Translations under genes and position numbers: made by a program
NCBI GenBank assembly: GCA_016703525.1
Contig: JADJBW010000011.1
Location: 1-64,000 of the forward strand
Source of the DNA: Actinomycetota bacterium
Lineage (GTDB): Bacteria; Actinomycetota; Acidimicrobiia; Acidimicrobiales; Microtrichaceae
DNA length: 64,000 bases
Reading direction: 5' to 3'
Shown: in pieces, positions 7,210 to 17,308 of the stretch
Layout of the letters: each line of letters opens with the position of its first letter
How positions within the stretch are numbered: position 1 is the first letter of the stretch
The notes under the pieces: model-generated
Database searches by the model: none
What the model was told of the DNA's origin: nothing
Seen by the model: only the letters and a program-made list of their open reading frames with translations

Positions 7210-10005
7210 ATGACCAGACTTCACACGACAACCGCGGCGCCGCTGGGACTCCAGCGCCGATTGACCGCACCCGGCGTCACCGCGCTCGGCGCGGTCGAGT
7301 GGGAGCTCCGCGACGCCCGGATCATGAATCATCGCGACGGCACTGCGAGCTTCGAGCAGCCCGACGTGGAGTTTCCCCGCGACTGGTCGCTCAACGCGTC
7401 GAACATCGTCGCCCAGAAGTACTTCCGGGGGATTCTCGGCACCGAGACGCGTGAGCGTTCGCTGCGCCAGGTCGTCGACCGCGTGGTCGACACGATCACC
7501 TCCTGGGGTGCGGCCGATGGGGTGTTCGCCGACGACGAGGAGCGGGAGACCTTCCGTGAGGAGTTGAAGGCGATCCTCTACACCCAGCGCGCGGCCTTCA
7601 ATAGCCCGGTGTGGTTCAACCTCGGAGTGCCCGGCGTGCCGGCGCAGGGCTCGGCCTGCTTCATCCTGAGCGTGGACGACTCGATGGACTCGATCCTCAA
7701 CTGGTATCGGGAGGAGGGGATCATCTTCAAGGGCGGGTCGGGCGCCGGCGTCAACCTGTCGCGGCTCCGGGGTTCCGACGAGTCGCTCGCGGGAGGCGGC
7801 ACCGCCTCGGGCCCCGTCAGCTTCATGCGCGGCGCTGACGCGTCCGCAGGCACCATCAAGTCGGGTGGCAAGACGCGGCGCGCCGCGAAGATGGTCATCC
7901 TCGACGTCGACCATCCCGACGTCGAGGACTTCATCACGTGCAAGGTCCGCGAGGAGCGCAAGGCACGAGTGCTGCGCGACGCCGGGTTCGACATGGACCT
8001 CGATGGCGCCGACGCAGTGTCGATCCAGTACCAGAACGCCAACAACTCGGTTCGCGTGTCCGACGAGTTCATGGCTGCGGTCGAGGCCGACGCCGAGTGG
8101 CCGCTGATCGCCCGTGGGGATGGTTCGGTCGTCCGGTCGGTCTCGGCACGTGCGCTCATGCGATCGGTCGCCGAGGCTGCCTGGGAGTGCGGCGATCCGG
8201 GGGTGCAGTACGACACCACGATCAACCGATGGAACACCGCAGCGAACACCGGCCCGATCAATGCGAGCAATCCGTGCAGCGAATACATGCACCTCGACAA
8301 CTCCGCCTGCAACCTCGCAAGCCTCAACCTGCTCACGTTCCTCGATGAGTCGGGCGTGTTCGACGTCGAGGACTTCCGCCACGTCGTCGAGATCGTGCTG
8401 GTCGCGCAGGAGATCATCGTCGGTCATGCCGACTATCCCACGCCCGAGATCGGGGCGAACACGCGCCGCTTCCGCCAGCTGGGTATGGGATACACCAACC
8501 TTGGCGCGTTGCTCATGGCCCTCGGCTATCCGTACGACTCCGACGGCGGGCGTGCCTGGGCTGCTGCGATCACGAGCCTGATGACGGGGCACGCCTACCT
8601 CACGTCGGCCCGGCTGGCCGCACGGCTCGGACCGTTCGACGGATTCGCCGACAACCGTGCGCCGATGCTGCGCGTGCTCGGCCTGCATCGGCAGGCGGCG
8701 CACGATCTGCGGATCGACCCGGTGCAGCGCGACCTCGCCGCCGATGCCGTCGCGGTGTGGGACGCCGTGGCGGACCTGGCGGCCGAGTGTGGCGTACGCA
8801 ACGCTCAGGCGAGCGTGCTCGCCCCGACCGGGACCATCTCGTTCATGATGGACGCCGACACGACGGGCATCGAGCCCGACCTCGGGCTGGTCAAGACCAA
8901 GAAGCTCGTCGGCGGCGGAACGATGTCGATCGTGAACCAGACCGTCGAGCGCGCACTGCGGCGCTTGGGGTACGACGAGGGTCAGATCGCCGACATCAGC
9001 GGTTACATCAACACCAACCATTCGGTCCTCGGAGCGCCGCATATCTCCGCCGACCACGTGGCGATCTTCGCGTGCTCCATGGGCGACAACATCGTCTCGC
9101 CCCGCGGCCACCTCGAGATGATGGCGGCGGTTCAGCCCTTTCTGTCCGGCGCGATTTCCAAGACGGTCAACACGCCGGAAACGACCACCGTCGACGAGAT
9201 CGAGCAGATCTACATCGACGGATGGCGCCTCGGGCTCAAGGCGGTCGCCATCTATCGGGACAACTGCAAGGTGGGGCAACCGTTGTCGACTGGCACCGGC
9301 ACCGGAACGACAGCTGCGGCGGGTGTTGCGGCCGGCGGTGCCGGGTCGGCGGGCGCAGCGGTCGCACCCGCGGCCGTTCCGGAACCCGTTCGCGAGCGGC
9401 TGCCGCGCGCCCGCAACAGTCGCACCTTCGAGTTCCGGGTCGCCGACTGCAAGGGCTTCGCGACCGTCGGCGAGTACGCCGATGGCCGCCCGGGCGAGCT
9501 GTTCGTGCGCGTGTCCAAGCAGGGATCGACACTGGCCGGCATCATGGACGCCTTCGCCATCGCGGTGAGTCACGGGTTGCAGTACGGCGTGCCGATCGAG
9601 GCATATGTCCGCGCCTTCGTCGGCATGCGCTTCGAGCCTGCGGGCATGACCGACGACCCCGATCTGCGACTGGCGAACTCGCTGATGGACTACCTGTTCC
9701 GGCGGCTCGCGCTCGACTACCTGCCGGCCGGCCTACGGGGCGAGCTCGGCATCTTCAGCGTGTCGGAACGGGTCCAGCCCACACTCCCCGGCGTGGAAGA
9801 GGCCGCAACGCCCACGGTGCAGGGCGCCGATCTCGCCCCTGATCCGCCGTCGTCGACGGCCCCGATCGCGCCGCGGTCCCGCGGCGGAACCGGTTCGACC
9901 CGACGCTCGGATGCGCCGTTGTGCATGCAGTGCGGAGTCGTGATGGTCCGTGCCGGTTCGTGCTACGCGTGTGGCGAGTGCGGCTCGACGTCGGGCTGTT
10001 CGTGA
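7210..10005 (+). CDS. nrdJ: Adenosylcobalamin-dependent class II ribonucleotide reductase
   Basis: Reduces ribonucleotides to deoxyribonucleotides with a thiyl radical generated from coenzyme B12, independent of oxygen. 931 residues from ATG 7210. Visible are FNSPVWFNLG, the first redox cysteine in GSACFILSVDD, the active-site loop NPCSE (about residue 353), LAPTGTISF and the ISKTVN segment. An Ala/Gly-rich linker (about residues 697-725) separates the barrel from a C-terminal domain (FEFRVADCKGFATVGEY). The protein ends in a Cys-rich tail (CMQCG...CYACGECG) that probably relays electrons or binds zinc. No nrdAB genes lie nearby. It is preceded by the 11-bp repeat array. Confidence 0.95.
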   Translation: MTRLHTTTAAPLGLQRRLTAPGVTALGAVEWELRDARIMNHRDGTASFEQPDVEFPRDWSLNASNIVAQKYFRGILGTETRERSLRQVVDRVVDTITSWGAADGVFADDEERETFREELKAILYTQRAAFNSPVWFNLGVPGVPAQGSACFILSVDDSMDSILNWYREEGIIFKGGSGAGVNLSRLRGSDESLAGGGTASGPVSFMRGADASAGTIKSGGKTRRAAKMVILDVDHPDVEDFITCKVREERKARVLRDAGFDMDLDGADAVSIQYQNANNSVRVSDEFMAAVEADAEWPLIARGDGSVVRSVSARALMRSVAEAAWECGDPGVQYDTTINRWNTAANTGPINASNPCSEYMHLDNSACNLASLNLLTFLDESGVFDVEDFRHVVEIVLVAQEIIVGHADYPTPEIGANTRRFRQLGMGYTNLGALLMALGYPYDSDGGRAWAAAITSLMTGHAYLTSARLAARLGPFDGFADNRAPMLRVLGLHRQAAHDLRIDPVQRDLAADAVAVWDAVADLAAECGVRNAQASVLAPTGTISFMMDADTTGIEPDLGLVKTKKLVGGGTMSIVNQTVERALRRLGYDEGQIADISGYINTNHSVLGAPHISADHVAIFACSMGDNIVSPRGHLEMMAAVQPFLSGAISKTVNTPETTTVDEIEQIYIDGWRLGLKAVAIYRDNCKVGQPLSTGTGTGTTAAAGVAAGGAGSAGAAVAPAAVPEPVRERLPRARNSRTFEFRVADCKGFATVGEYADGRPGELFVRVSKQGSTLAGIMDAFAIAVSHGLQYGVPIEAYVRAFVGMRFEPAGMTDDPDLRLANSLMDYLFRRLALDYLPAGLRGELGIFSVSERVQPTLPGVEEAATPTVQGADLAPDPPSSTAPIAPRSRGGTGSTRRSDAPLCMQCGVVMVRAGSCYACGECGSTSGCS

Positions 10006-10021
10006 ACGGGAGGACCCACCC

Positions 10022-10862
10022 ATGACACCGCCGATGACGCCGCCGGAAACGCAGGGCTTCGACCGCGACGCGCTGGTCGGAGAGCTCCGGGCCGTGTGGC
10101 GATCTCTCGCCGAGGCCTGCGACGGGATCGCGGAGGCCGACTGGGACATTGCGACCCGGTGCCCCGGCTGGACGGTGCGAGACCAGCTGTCCCACGTGCT
10201 CGGGACGGAGATGATGCTCGCCGGCGCCCCCGCGCCGGGCGTCGACGACGTCGGCGAGCACGTGCGCAACGACATCGGCCGAGTCAACGAGGCGTGGATC
10301 GCGCAGCGTCGCACCCGTCCGGGGCCCGACGTGCTGGCCGAGTTCCGCGAGATCACCTCGGGGCGACTCGACGTGTTGGCGGCGATGACGCAGGCCGATT
10401 TCGACGCCGACTCGTGGACGCCCGCCGGCCCCGCCACGTTTGGCCGCTTCATGCAGATCCGTGTGTTCGACTCGTGGATGCACGATCTCGATGTTCGTGC
10501 GGCGCTCGGTCGACCGGCACTGCGTTCCGGGCCGGTCGTTGAACGCGCTCGCGGAGATTGCGCTCGCACTCGGATTCGTGGTCGGTCGAAAGGCCGGTGC
10601 GCCCCAGGGTGCGTCGGTGGCCGTGATCGTCACCGGCGATTCGCCGCACCGCTTCGACGTGATCGTCGACGGGCGGGCGAGTCTGTCGCCGGTTCCGATC
10701 GACGCGCCCACAGCATCGCTGACGCTCGATCTGGAGCTCTTCGCCGCTGCCGTGGGCGGCCGCGTCGACCCGTCGGCCGGCCCCCTAGCGGCCGCCGTCG
10801 GGCTCGAAGGTGACCAGGAGTTGGCACGTCGGGTGCTCGCGGAACTTGCGTTTGTGATCTGA
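10022..10862 (+). CDS. DinB/maleylpyruvate isomerase-like protein, frameshift near 10540
   Basis: Protein of the mycothiol-dependent maleylpyruvate isomerase/DinB superfamily. The N-terminal bundle carries ATRCPGWTVRDQLSHVLGTE, whose His is the usual first metal ligand, and DSWMHDLDVR with the second His region. About 16 bases after nrdJ, with GGGAGG in front of ATG 10022, so probably cotranscribed. The frame changes by +1 near 10535-10545, after which LALGFVVGRKAGAP continues into the C-terminal domain typical of TIGR03086-like proteins. One extra base accounts for it. The substrate is unknown. Confidence 0.7.
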
Positions 10863-10949
10863 GGGCGGCCGTCCGACAGTGATTGGCCGATCCGGGCCGG
10901 GCGTGGCATCCTTCCGCTCGAGGCTCAACGGGGAGATGAGGAGCGACTC

Positions 10950-11426
10950 TTGTTCGATGTCGGAGACCGGGTGGTGTACCCGCACCACGGAGCAGCGATC
11001 ATTGTTCGCCGCGAGCGCCGCGAATTCAACGGCGATACCACGGAGTACCTCGTGCTCAAGATGGCCCACGGCGACCTGACGTTGTCGGTACCCGTGGACA
11101 AGGCCGATGAGGTCGGCATGCGTCCGCCGATCGGCAACGAGGAGGTCCAGGACCTGTTCGAGCTGTTGGGCAAGAAGGACATCCGCGAGCCGGCGAACTG
11201 GAGCCGGCGGTTCAAGAACCACCAGGAGAAGCTCAAGTCGGGCGACGTCTACCAGGTGGCTGAGGTCGTGCGGAACCTGGCGCTTCGTGATCAATCGAAG
11301 GGCCTGTCGGCGGGCGAAAAGGCGATGTTCGTGAAGGCGCGGGGCGTGCTTGTGTCCGAGCTCAGCTTCGCATTGGACGTGACCGAGGACGAAGCCCTTG
11401 GTCGAGTGCAGTCGACCCTCGCCTGA
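10950..11426 (+). CDS. carD: CarD-family RNA polymerase-binding regulator
   Basis: Essential actinobacterial factor that binds the RNAP beta subunit and stabilises open complexes, including rRNA promoters. 158 residues starting at TTG 10950, chosen because GAGGAG lies at the right distance and the product begins MFDVGDRVVYPHHGAA as in CarD homologues. The N-terminal Tudor-like RNAP-interaction domain (residues 1-60) includes LTLSVPVDKADEVG. The C-terminal helical DNA-binding domain includes NWSRRFKNHQEKLKSGD and SKGLSAGEKAMF. Confidence 0.95.
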   Translation: MFDVGDRVVYPHHGAAIIVRRERREFNGDTTEYLVLKMAHGDLTLSVPVDKADEVGMRPPIGNEEVQDLFELLGKKDIREPANWSRRFKNHQEKLKSGDVYQVAEVVRNLALRDQSKGLSAGEKAMFVKARGVLVSELSFALDVTEDEALGRVQSTLA

Positions 11427-11505
11427 GCCGCTCGCCCGCAGGCATCGCCGGCGCGAGGATGGCTTGGCCACACCACCGCTGGCAGTGGCCGTACAGTTGC
11501 CGACC

Positions 11506-12300
11506 ATGACCGGCGTGCTGCGAGGGAGCTGGAGATCGACGCGGGCCCTGGCCCGCGTCGTTGCTGCCGCCGTTCTGGTGTCGGCGATCGGGTCCTCCTG
11601 CGTGAGCCGCGACCTCGACGCGGACGGCGCCTCCGTGCCGTCCACCACATTCGCCGACACCGCCGACGGGGTGGAGGCGTCGCTTGCGCACCTGTTGAGC
11701 AGCGGAGCAGTCGACTTGAACTCGTGGGCGGCATCGCCCGAGGGCGCGCGCTGTGTCGCGTCGCGCGTGGTTGCATCGGTCGGGGCGAAGCGCCTGCTCG
11801 ATCTCGGGTTCCGACCGAACTCGGCGTCGCTCGCGTTGCCCTTCGCCCCTGACGAGCGCAGCGAGGTGGTCAACATCATGGACGGCTGCCTCGACATGGA
11901 ACAGGCGGTGATGGACCTGCTTGTGTCGTACGCGAAGCTCGGGCTCGCCGACTCGCGCTGCCTTGCCGGTGAGATGGTGGCGAACGGCGTGACGCGGACC
12001 TTGATCGAGTCGATGGTCTCCGGCGCCGAGCCGAAGGCCGACCTGGAAACCTCGACGTTTGCTCGCTCGCTCGCCGACGCGGCGGCGACCTGCCTTGGCG
12101 ACGACGATCTGCCGCCGGAGGGGATCCTTCCGCTGATGCCCGACTCGTACCCCGCCCGCATCCCGGCTCGGCCAACGACGAGCACATCGACGTCCACCAC
12201 GACCGATCCGGGCGCCGCCCCGACGGTATCGTCCTCGACGACGGCTCCGGCAGCCCTGCCTGGCATCGACCCGTCGAGTCCGCTCGCCACCGTGCCGTAG
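11506..12300 (+). CDS. Putative secreted lipoprotein, unknown function
   Basis: 264 residues. An N-terminal signal sequence (VVAAAVLVSAIGSSC) ends in a plausible lipobox with Cys32, so it may be lipidated by the Lgt encoded just downstream. The mature part is alpha-helical with paired cysteines and no motif I recognise. The last ~40 residues are a Thr/Ser/Pro-rich tail (TTSTSTSTTTD). ATG 11506 is the first start that gives a signal peptide. It ends 60 bases before lgt. Confidence 0.65.
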   Translation: MTGVLRGSWRSTRALARVVAAAVLVSAIGSSCVSRDLDADGASVPSTTFADTADGVEASLAHLLSSGAVDLNSWAASPEGARCVASRVVASVGAKRLLDLGFRPNSASLALPFAPDERSEVVNIMDGCLDMEQAVMDLLVSYAKLGLADSRCLAGEMVANGVTRTLIESMVSGAEPKADLETSTFARSLADAAATCLGDDDLPPEGILPLMPDSYPARIPARPTTSTSTSTTTDPGAAPTVSSSTTAPAALPGIDPSSPLATVP

Positions 12301-12360
12301 CGGATGACGGCCGGACTCGGTCGACCCCCCAAACCGTCCTTTCGCTCCCTGGAGTCCGCG

Positions 12361-13404
12361 ATGATCGCCTCGATCCCGAGCCCGTCCTCGAACATGTTGT
12401 TCGGCCGCATCCACATGTACGGCGTGATGATCGCGCTCGGTGTGCTGGCGGGGGTGTGGCTCGGCCGGCGCCGTTGGGGCCAGCGGGGGCACGACCCCGA
12501 CGATATGGCCGACGTAGCGGTGTGGGCGGTGCCTGCCGGGCTGATCGGTGCCCGGCTCTACCACGTGATCACCGACTGGCCATCGCGCTACAGCGGCGGC
12601 CGCTGGTGGCCGGATGTGTTCATGATCTGGCGCGGCGGACTCGGGATCCCCGGCGGCATCGTGCTCGGCACCGCGGCGGGCGTGATCGTCGGCAAGTACA
12701 TCTTGAAGCTCGACGTCAAGGAGGGGATGGACACGCTGGCGCCTTCGATCCCCCTCGCCCAGGCGATCGGCCGCCTCGGCAACTGGTTCAACCAGGAGCT
12801 GTTCGGGCGGCCGTCGAACCTGCCGTGGGCGGTCGAGATCGATGCCGCACATCGACCGGTCGCGTTCCAGAACCAGGCGACGTACCACCCCACGTTCCTC
12901 TACGAGGCCGTGTGGAACCTCGGCGTGGTCGGGGTGTTGATCTGGATTGACCGCAAGCGCGTGTTGCGCAGCGGGAAGATCTTCCCGTTGTACGTCGGGC
13001 TGTACTTCGCCGGTCGATTCTGGGTGGAATCGATCCGGATCGACAACGCGACGCTCATCGGCGGCTATCGGGTGAACACGCTGCTGTCCCTCGGGATGAT
13101 CACGCTGTCGACGATCTGGTTCCTGTGGGGAGGCTTCCGCCGTAGCCCAGAGGATCGTGCGCTCGCGTTGGCGGTCCCGCCGTTCTCACGCGAGCCCGTC
13201 GGGAGCGATGACATCGGCGGGAGCGACGGCATCGACGTGCGCGTCGACAGCGGCGCCACAGACGAGGCCGAGGCGATCGCAGAGAGCGACGACGGCGTCG
13301 CTGAGGCCGGGCCAGAGGTCGACGGCCCACTGCCCGAAGTCGGTGCGTCCGAGGCCGACGAGCGCGACGTCGCGGATGGGATCGACCCAGACCAGGGATC
13401 CTGA
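12361..13404 (+). CDS. lgt: Prolipoprotein diacylglyceryl transferase
   Basis: Integral membrane enzyme that transfers diacylglycerol from phosphatidylglycerol to the lipobox cysteine of prolipoproteins. 347 residues from ATG 12361 with about seven membrane helices. The family signature GRLGNWFNQELFGRPS, HPTFLYEAVWN and the ESIRID loop are intact. The conserved core ends near WFLWGGFRRSPED. The last ~75 residues are an acidic Asp/Glu/Ala tail that overlaps, antisense, the 3' end of the serine hydrolase gene. Confidence 0.95.
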   Translation: MIASIPSPSSNMLFGRIHMYGVMIALGVLAGVWLGRRRWGQRGHDPDDMADVAVWAVPAGLIGARLYHVITDWPSRYSGGRWWPDVFMIWRGGLGIPGGIVLGTAAGVIVGKYILKLDVKEGMDTLAPSIPLAQAIGRLGNWFNQELFGRPSNLPWAVEIDAAHRPVAFQNQATYHPTFLYEAVWNLGVVGVLIWIDRKRVLRSGKIFPLYVGLYFAGRFWVESIRIDNATLIGGYRVNTLLSLGMITLSTIWFLWGGFRRSPEDRALALAVPPFSREPVGSDDIGGSDGIDVRVDSGATDEAEAIAESDDGVAEAGPEVDGPLPEVGASEADERDVADGIDPDQGS

Positions 13405-14170
13405 GCGTCCGAAGTGCCCGAAGGTCGACGGCGATACCGCAGCCCCCATCCAGTGCGGCGACTTGGCGCCCTTGAGTTCGGGGCCGAGCCCCCACGGGCA
13501 CGGACGCTGGGTGCCGAATCCCGGCACGACGCCGTCGATCGTCGGGAACTGCGCCGTCACGGCATCGGCCCACGTGGCCGGGTCCACCAGGCGATGCGCC
13601 AGTGCGGTCGACGCCCACGTCGAGAGATCGCGAACGCTCGACACAGCGCCGTGGGCGAGTGAACCCACGATTCGGGTATTCGCCATTCCGAGCGCCTCGA
13701 TGACGCCCTCGTTCACGTAGGTCGACGCTGCGATGCCGGTGCTGCGCTCGGGGACGTGCAAGCTCCTCGTACCCGGCGTTGGAATAGATGCGTCGGGTGC
13801 CGGGCGCCGCAAGGACGTCATCGGTGTCGGGCGCAAGGCCGGACGCGTGCGCCAGCAGGTGGCGAACCGTCGACCCTGGCGGGCCGGCCGGGTCGTCGAG
13901 GCGCACCGACCCCTCCTCGGCGGCGACGAGAGCGGCAAGCGACGCGAGGAGCTTGGTGGCCGACGCGACCGGGGTTGCCGCGTCGAGATCGCCGACAGCG
14001 GCGGCGATGGCGCCTGACCGAACGATCGCGAGCCCGACGCATCGGGGCCACCGGTCGAACGCTGCCGCCAGGAGACGATCGGATGTGTCCGCTGGTGGTA
14101 ACCGATCCACGCCCTCGCTCCTGCTCGATCGTCGCGTCGCCACGCAACCTAGGTGGTCGCTGTTCACCAT
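13186..14170 (-). CDS. Beta-lactamase-family serine hydrolase, frameshift near 13760
   Basis: Class C beta-lactamase/PBP4*-like hydrolase. The SxxK motif is SATK, the YxN motif is YSNAGYEE, and the third motif is HFGRSGSL near the C terminus. The frame from ATG 14170 (GTG 14110 is an alternative) covers the catalytic start. The rest (TGIAASTYVNEGVIEALGM onward) is in the frame ending at 13186, so one extra base lies near 13757-13765. The C-terminal ~70 codons are antisense to the lgt tail. The substrate may be an ester or a D-Ala peptide; the family does not settle it. Confidence 0.75.
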
Positions 14171-14245
14171 CGCGGGAGCCGGTCGGCTCCAGCGGGTAGC
14201 CTCTACCGCTGACGCGGACTCAGATCCGCCCGCTGGAGATCGTCA

Positions 14246-15410
14246 ATGACCACCACGTTCGAGTCGCTCGGCGTCTCGGCCCCCCTCGCCGCCGCTCTCG
14301 CCGAGCGAGGCATCACCGAGCCATTCGCCATTCAAACACTCACCATCGCCGACGCGCTCGCCGGGCGCGACGTGTGCGGCAAGGCCAAGACCGGCTCGGG
14401 CAAGACGCTTGGCGCATCCCCTGCCAGCGCTGCAGACGCTGACGAAGGCGAAGCCCGGACATCCAACCGGCATCGTGCTCGTGCCGACCCGTGAGCTCGC
14501 CACGCAGGTCCGCGACGAGTTGGTACCGCTGGCGACCGCGATCGATCGAGTTGTCACCGCGATCTACGGCGGTGACCGCATCGATCGGCAAATCGAAGCG
14601 CTCGAGGCCGGCGTCGATCTGATCGTGTGCACGCCGGGCCGAGCGATCGACCTCATCGAGCGGAAGTCGCTTTCGGTAGCGCAGGTCGAGATCGTGGTCG
14701 TCGACGAGGCGGACCGGATGGCAGACATGGGCTTCCTGCCGCAGGTCGAGTGGATCCTGCGCAATGTGGAGGGCTCGCATCAGACCCTGCTCTTCTCGGC
14801 CACCCTCGACGGCGTGGTCGACGGGCTCGTGCAGCGGTACCAGCACGATCCGGTTCGCCACGAGGTCGACTCGCCCACGGTCACGGTCGACCAGATGCAC
14901 CACCGCTTCATCGCGGTCCACGAGATGGATCGCGTGAAGGCCGCAGCGTCGATCATCCGCTCGAATCGGCGCACGATGATCTTCACGGCCACCAAGCACG
15001 GCGCCGACCGGCTGGCACAGAAGCTGGTCGACGAGGGCGTGAGCGCGGCGGCCATTCACGGCGATCTGCGCCAGCAGATGCGCGAGCGGTCGCTCGCCCA
15101 GTTCATCGACGGCAAGCTCGCGGCGCTCGTCGCAACCGATGTCGCTGCCCGCGGCATCCACGTCGACGACGTGGACGCGGTCATCCACTTCGACCCGCCG
15201 GTCGATCACAAGACCTACCTGCACCGGTCCGGTCGCACGGCGCGCGCGGGGACATCCGGTGTCGTCGTCACGTTCTCGCTCTGGAACCAAGAACTCGACG
15301 TGAAGCGCCTGCAGAAGCGCATCGGGCTCAACGTGCCGATCGTCGAGATGTTCTCGAACGACGCGCGTCTTCGTGACCTGGCAGGTTGGGATCCCACAGC
15401 GACGGACTGA
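14246..15410 (+). CDS. DEAD-box ATP-dependent RNA helicase, frameshift near 14415
   Basis: RNA helicase with the full motif set: F-Q region (TTFESLGVSAPL, PFAIQ), motif I AKTGSGKT, Ia PTRELA, Ib TPGR, II VVDEADRMADMGF, III SATLDG, V DVAARGIHV and VI HRSGRTAR. Motif I is in the frame from ATG 14246 and everything after about 14420 is in the +1 frame, so one extra base sits between motifs I and Ia. Total about 387 residues, short and without a C-terminal extension. Its 3' end overlaps the methylase gene by 38 bases. Confidence 0.85.
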
Positions 15411-17109
15411 TCCGGACCCGACCCGGCGGCCGTACGCGATCGGACTCGCCTACGAGTCGTCGTTGGGTGAGGCCGACCGGCGATCGGGTGCGCACTACAC
15501 GCCGCCGTCGGTCGCGTACGTGGTCGCCGGTCTCGCGATCGAGCGGTGGCGCGGTCACGGCGTTCCCGCCGTGCACGATCCCGCGTGCGGTGGGGGAGCG
15601 TTGCTCGTCGCCGCGGCAGACCGGCTGGTCGAGCTGGGCGCCGACGCGACAGCGGTGTTCGCCCGTTTGTCGGGGGCCGACCTCGATCCGGGAGCGGTTG
15701 CCGCAACGAGACACGCTTTGGTCTCGTGGGCGCAGGAGCGCGGCGTCGGCCTGGATGCGGCGGCCGGCCCGGCCGTGGCGGTGGGCGACGCGCTCGCTGT
15801 CGACGGCGGGCGAACGCCGGGCACGAGGTGCGACATCGTGGTGGCCAATCCGCCGTTCCAGAGCCAGCTCGCGGAGGGCACCGCTCGTTCGGCCGAGGAC
15901 CGATCGCTGTTGGCCTCGCGCTTCGGAGGGGCGGCGAAGGGCTATGTCGATACCGCAGCGGTGATGTGGCTCGCTGCCTTCGAGCGGGTCCGCGCCGGCG
16001 GCGTGGTCGCGATGATCCTTCCCCGTTCCGTGCTCGGCGTTTCGTCGGCCGCCGCGGTGCGGTCCGCGGCGATCGCCGCGGGCACGCTCGAGTCGATCTG
16101 GATTCCCGGCGTGCGGCTCTTCGCCGCGGACGTTGAAGTGTGCGTGCCGGTCACCAGAACGGGGGGTGACGCGCGAGGCGGCCGGCGCTGCGCCGAGCCG
16201 GGCGGGCCCGAACCGGTTGTGGTGGCGGGATCGACGGCCGAGCGCGTCGTCGGTCGAGTGCGGCTACCCAGTGACGGCGGCGCGTGGTCGGCCGCTTTGG
16301 CCGCCGCCAACGGCGTTCCGCCCGTCGGTTCGCCCGGCGCGACCCGGCTTGGCTCGTGCGCGTCCGCGACGGCGGGGTTCCGCGACGAGTTCTATGCCGT
16401 GGCCCGCAACGCACGCGAGGCCACCGTTGCCGAGACCGACGCAGCGATCGCCGCCGGGGCCTGGGCCGATCCGCCCGCCGACGCGGAAGCCACGGCACGC
16501 TCCGACGCGTCCGCGTTGCTGCCCGCGGCTCGGTCGATGCCGATCGCGACCACGGCGATGATCGACCCGGGCCGCGTCGCCTTCGGGGCGGCCGAGGTGC
16601 GGCTCGGCGGTGCGCGGCGGCGCACACCGGTCGTCGACCTGGCGAACCTGGACGGACGCCCGCTCCGATGGGTCGAGTCGCTCGCTCGACCGAAGGTCCT
16701 GGTCGCGACCCAGACCCGCGTCATCGAGGCGGCGCCCGATCCGACCGGCTGCTTCGTCGCGCTGACCCCACTCGTTGCGGTGCTGCCGACGGAGGGCACC
16801 GATCTCCGGTTGCTCACCGCTGCGTTGCTGGCCCCGCCGGCCTCGGCCTGGGCCGCGACGCACCTGGGTGGTTCGGCGCGTACCGGCGACGCGATCAAGC
16901 TCTCCGCCCGCCAGATTCTCGAGCTTCCCGTTCCGGTGGATGCTGCGGCCTGGCGTGGTGCCGCAGAACTCCTCGCTTCGCGTCGCGTCGACTGGGAGCG
17001 GTTCGCCCGTGTCGCCACCGACGCGTGGCGTCTCGACTCCGCCGGTCAGGCGGCGGCCGTGGTGGAGTGGTGGCTTCCTCGATTGGAGCGGGCGCTGCGT
17101 CGGCGCTGA
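15373..17109 (+). CDS. Solitary N6-adenine DNA methyltransferase-like protein
   Basis: 578 residues. SAM-binding motif I is DPACGGGALL (about residue 70), and the catalytic motif IV is VVANPPF (about residue 160), the (N/D)PPF form of N6-adenine methylases of the Eco57I/type I/IIG class. The C-terminal half, from about residue 250, resembles a target-recognition region ending in SARQILELPVPVD, typical of HsdM/IIG proteins. No restriction or specificity gene adjoins it. GTG 15373 overlaps the helicase end; a later start is possible because residues before the YAIGLAYES segment look poorly conserved. It could be an orphan regulatory methylase or a defence remnant. Confidence 0.75.
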   Translation: MTWQVGIPQRRTDPDPTRRPYAIGLAYESSLGEADRRSGAHYTPPSVAYVVAGLAIERWRGHGVPAVHDPACGGGALLVAAADRLVELGADATAVFARLSGADLDPGAVAATRHALVSWAQERGVGLDAAAGPAVAVGDALAVDGGRTPGTRCDIVVANPPFQSQLAEGTARSAEDRSLLASRFGGAAKGYVDTAAVMWLAAFERVRAGGVVAMILPRSVLGVSSAAAVRSAAIAAGTLESIWIPGVRLFAADVEVCVPVTRTGGDARGGRRCAEPGGPEPVVVAGSTAERVVGRVRLPSDGGAWSAALAAANGVPPVGSPGATRLGSCASATAGFRDEFYAVARNAREATVAETDAAIAAGAWADPPADAEATARSDASALLPAARSMPIATTAMIDPGRVAFGAAEVRLGGARRRTPVVDLANLDGRPLRWVESLARPKVLVATQTRVIEAAPDPTGCFVALTPLVAVLPTEGTDLRLLTAALLAPPASAWAATHLGGSARTGDAIKLSARQILELPVPVDAAAWRGAAELLASRRVDWERFARVATDAWRLDSAGQAAAVVEWWLPRLERALRRR

Positions 17110-17149
17110 GGCGTCGTTCGCCTGGCGTCGTCGAGGGCGCGTTGCGCTA

Positions 17150-17245
17150 CAGTGCCCAGGTCATCAAGAGCGACCCACTCCTGTGGGTCCGGCAACCTGG
17201 GTCGGACACCCAAGGTGCCTTCGGGGCCTCGCTCCGAGATGTGGT
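17150..17245 (+). ncRNA. SAM riboswitch (SAM-I/SAM-IV clan)
   Basis: Lies in the 5' leader of metX. Core signatures in order: TCATCAAGAGCG at 17161, a P2 hairpin (GACCCAC/GTGGGTC), the invariant CCGGCAACC at 17189-17197, a P3 hairpin (TGGGT/ACCCA, 17198-17212) and CAAGGTGCC at 17211-17219. These are the SAM-binding core elements of the SAM-I/SAM-IV superfamily. The closing P1 pairing is only partly clear to me, so the 3' boundary is approximate. High SAM should switch off the methionine genes that follow. Confidence 0.85.
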
Positions 17246-17308
17246 CGGCGATGCCGGCAACGACGTGTCCGGGGCGGCCACACCACCCCGCTGGGGTGTC
17301 CGAAACGG

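Noticed and set aside
7099..9573. 824-codon open frame on the minus strand
   Set aside because: It is antisense to nrdJ, whose motifs are fully conserved; long antisense frames are expected at this GC content.
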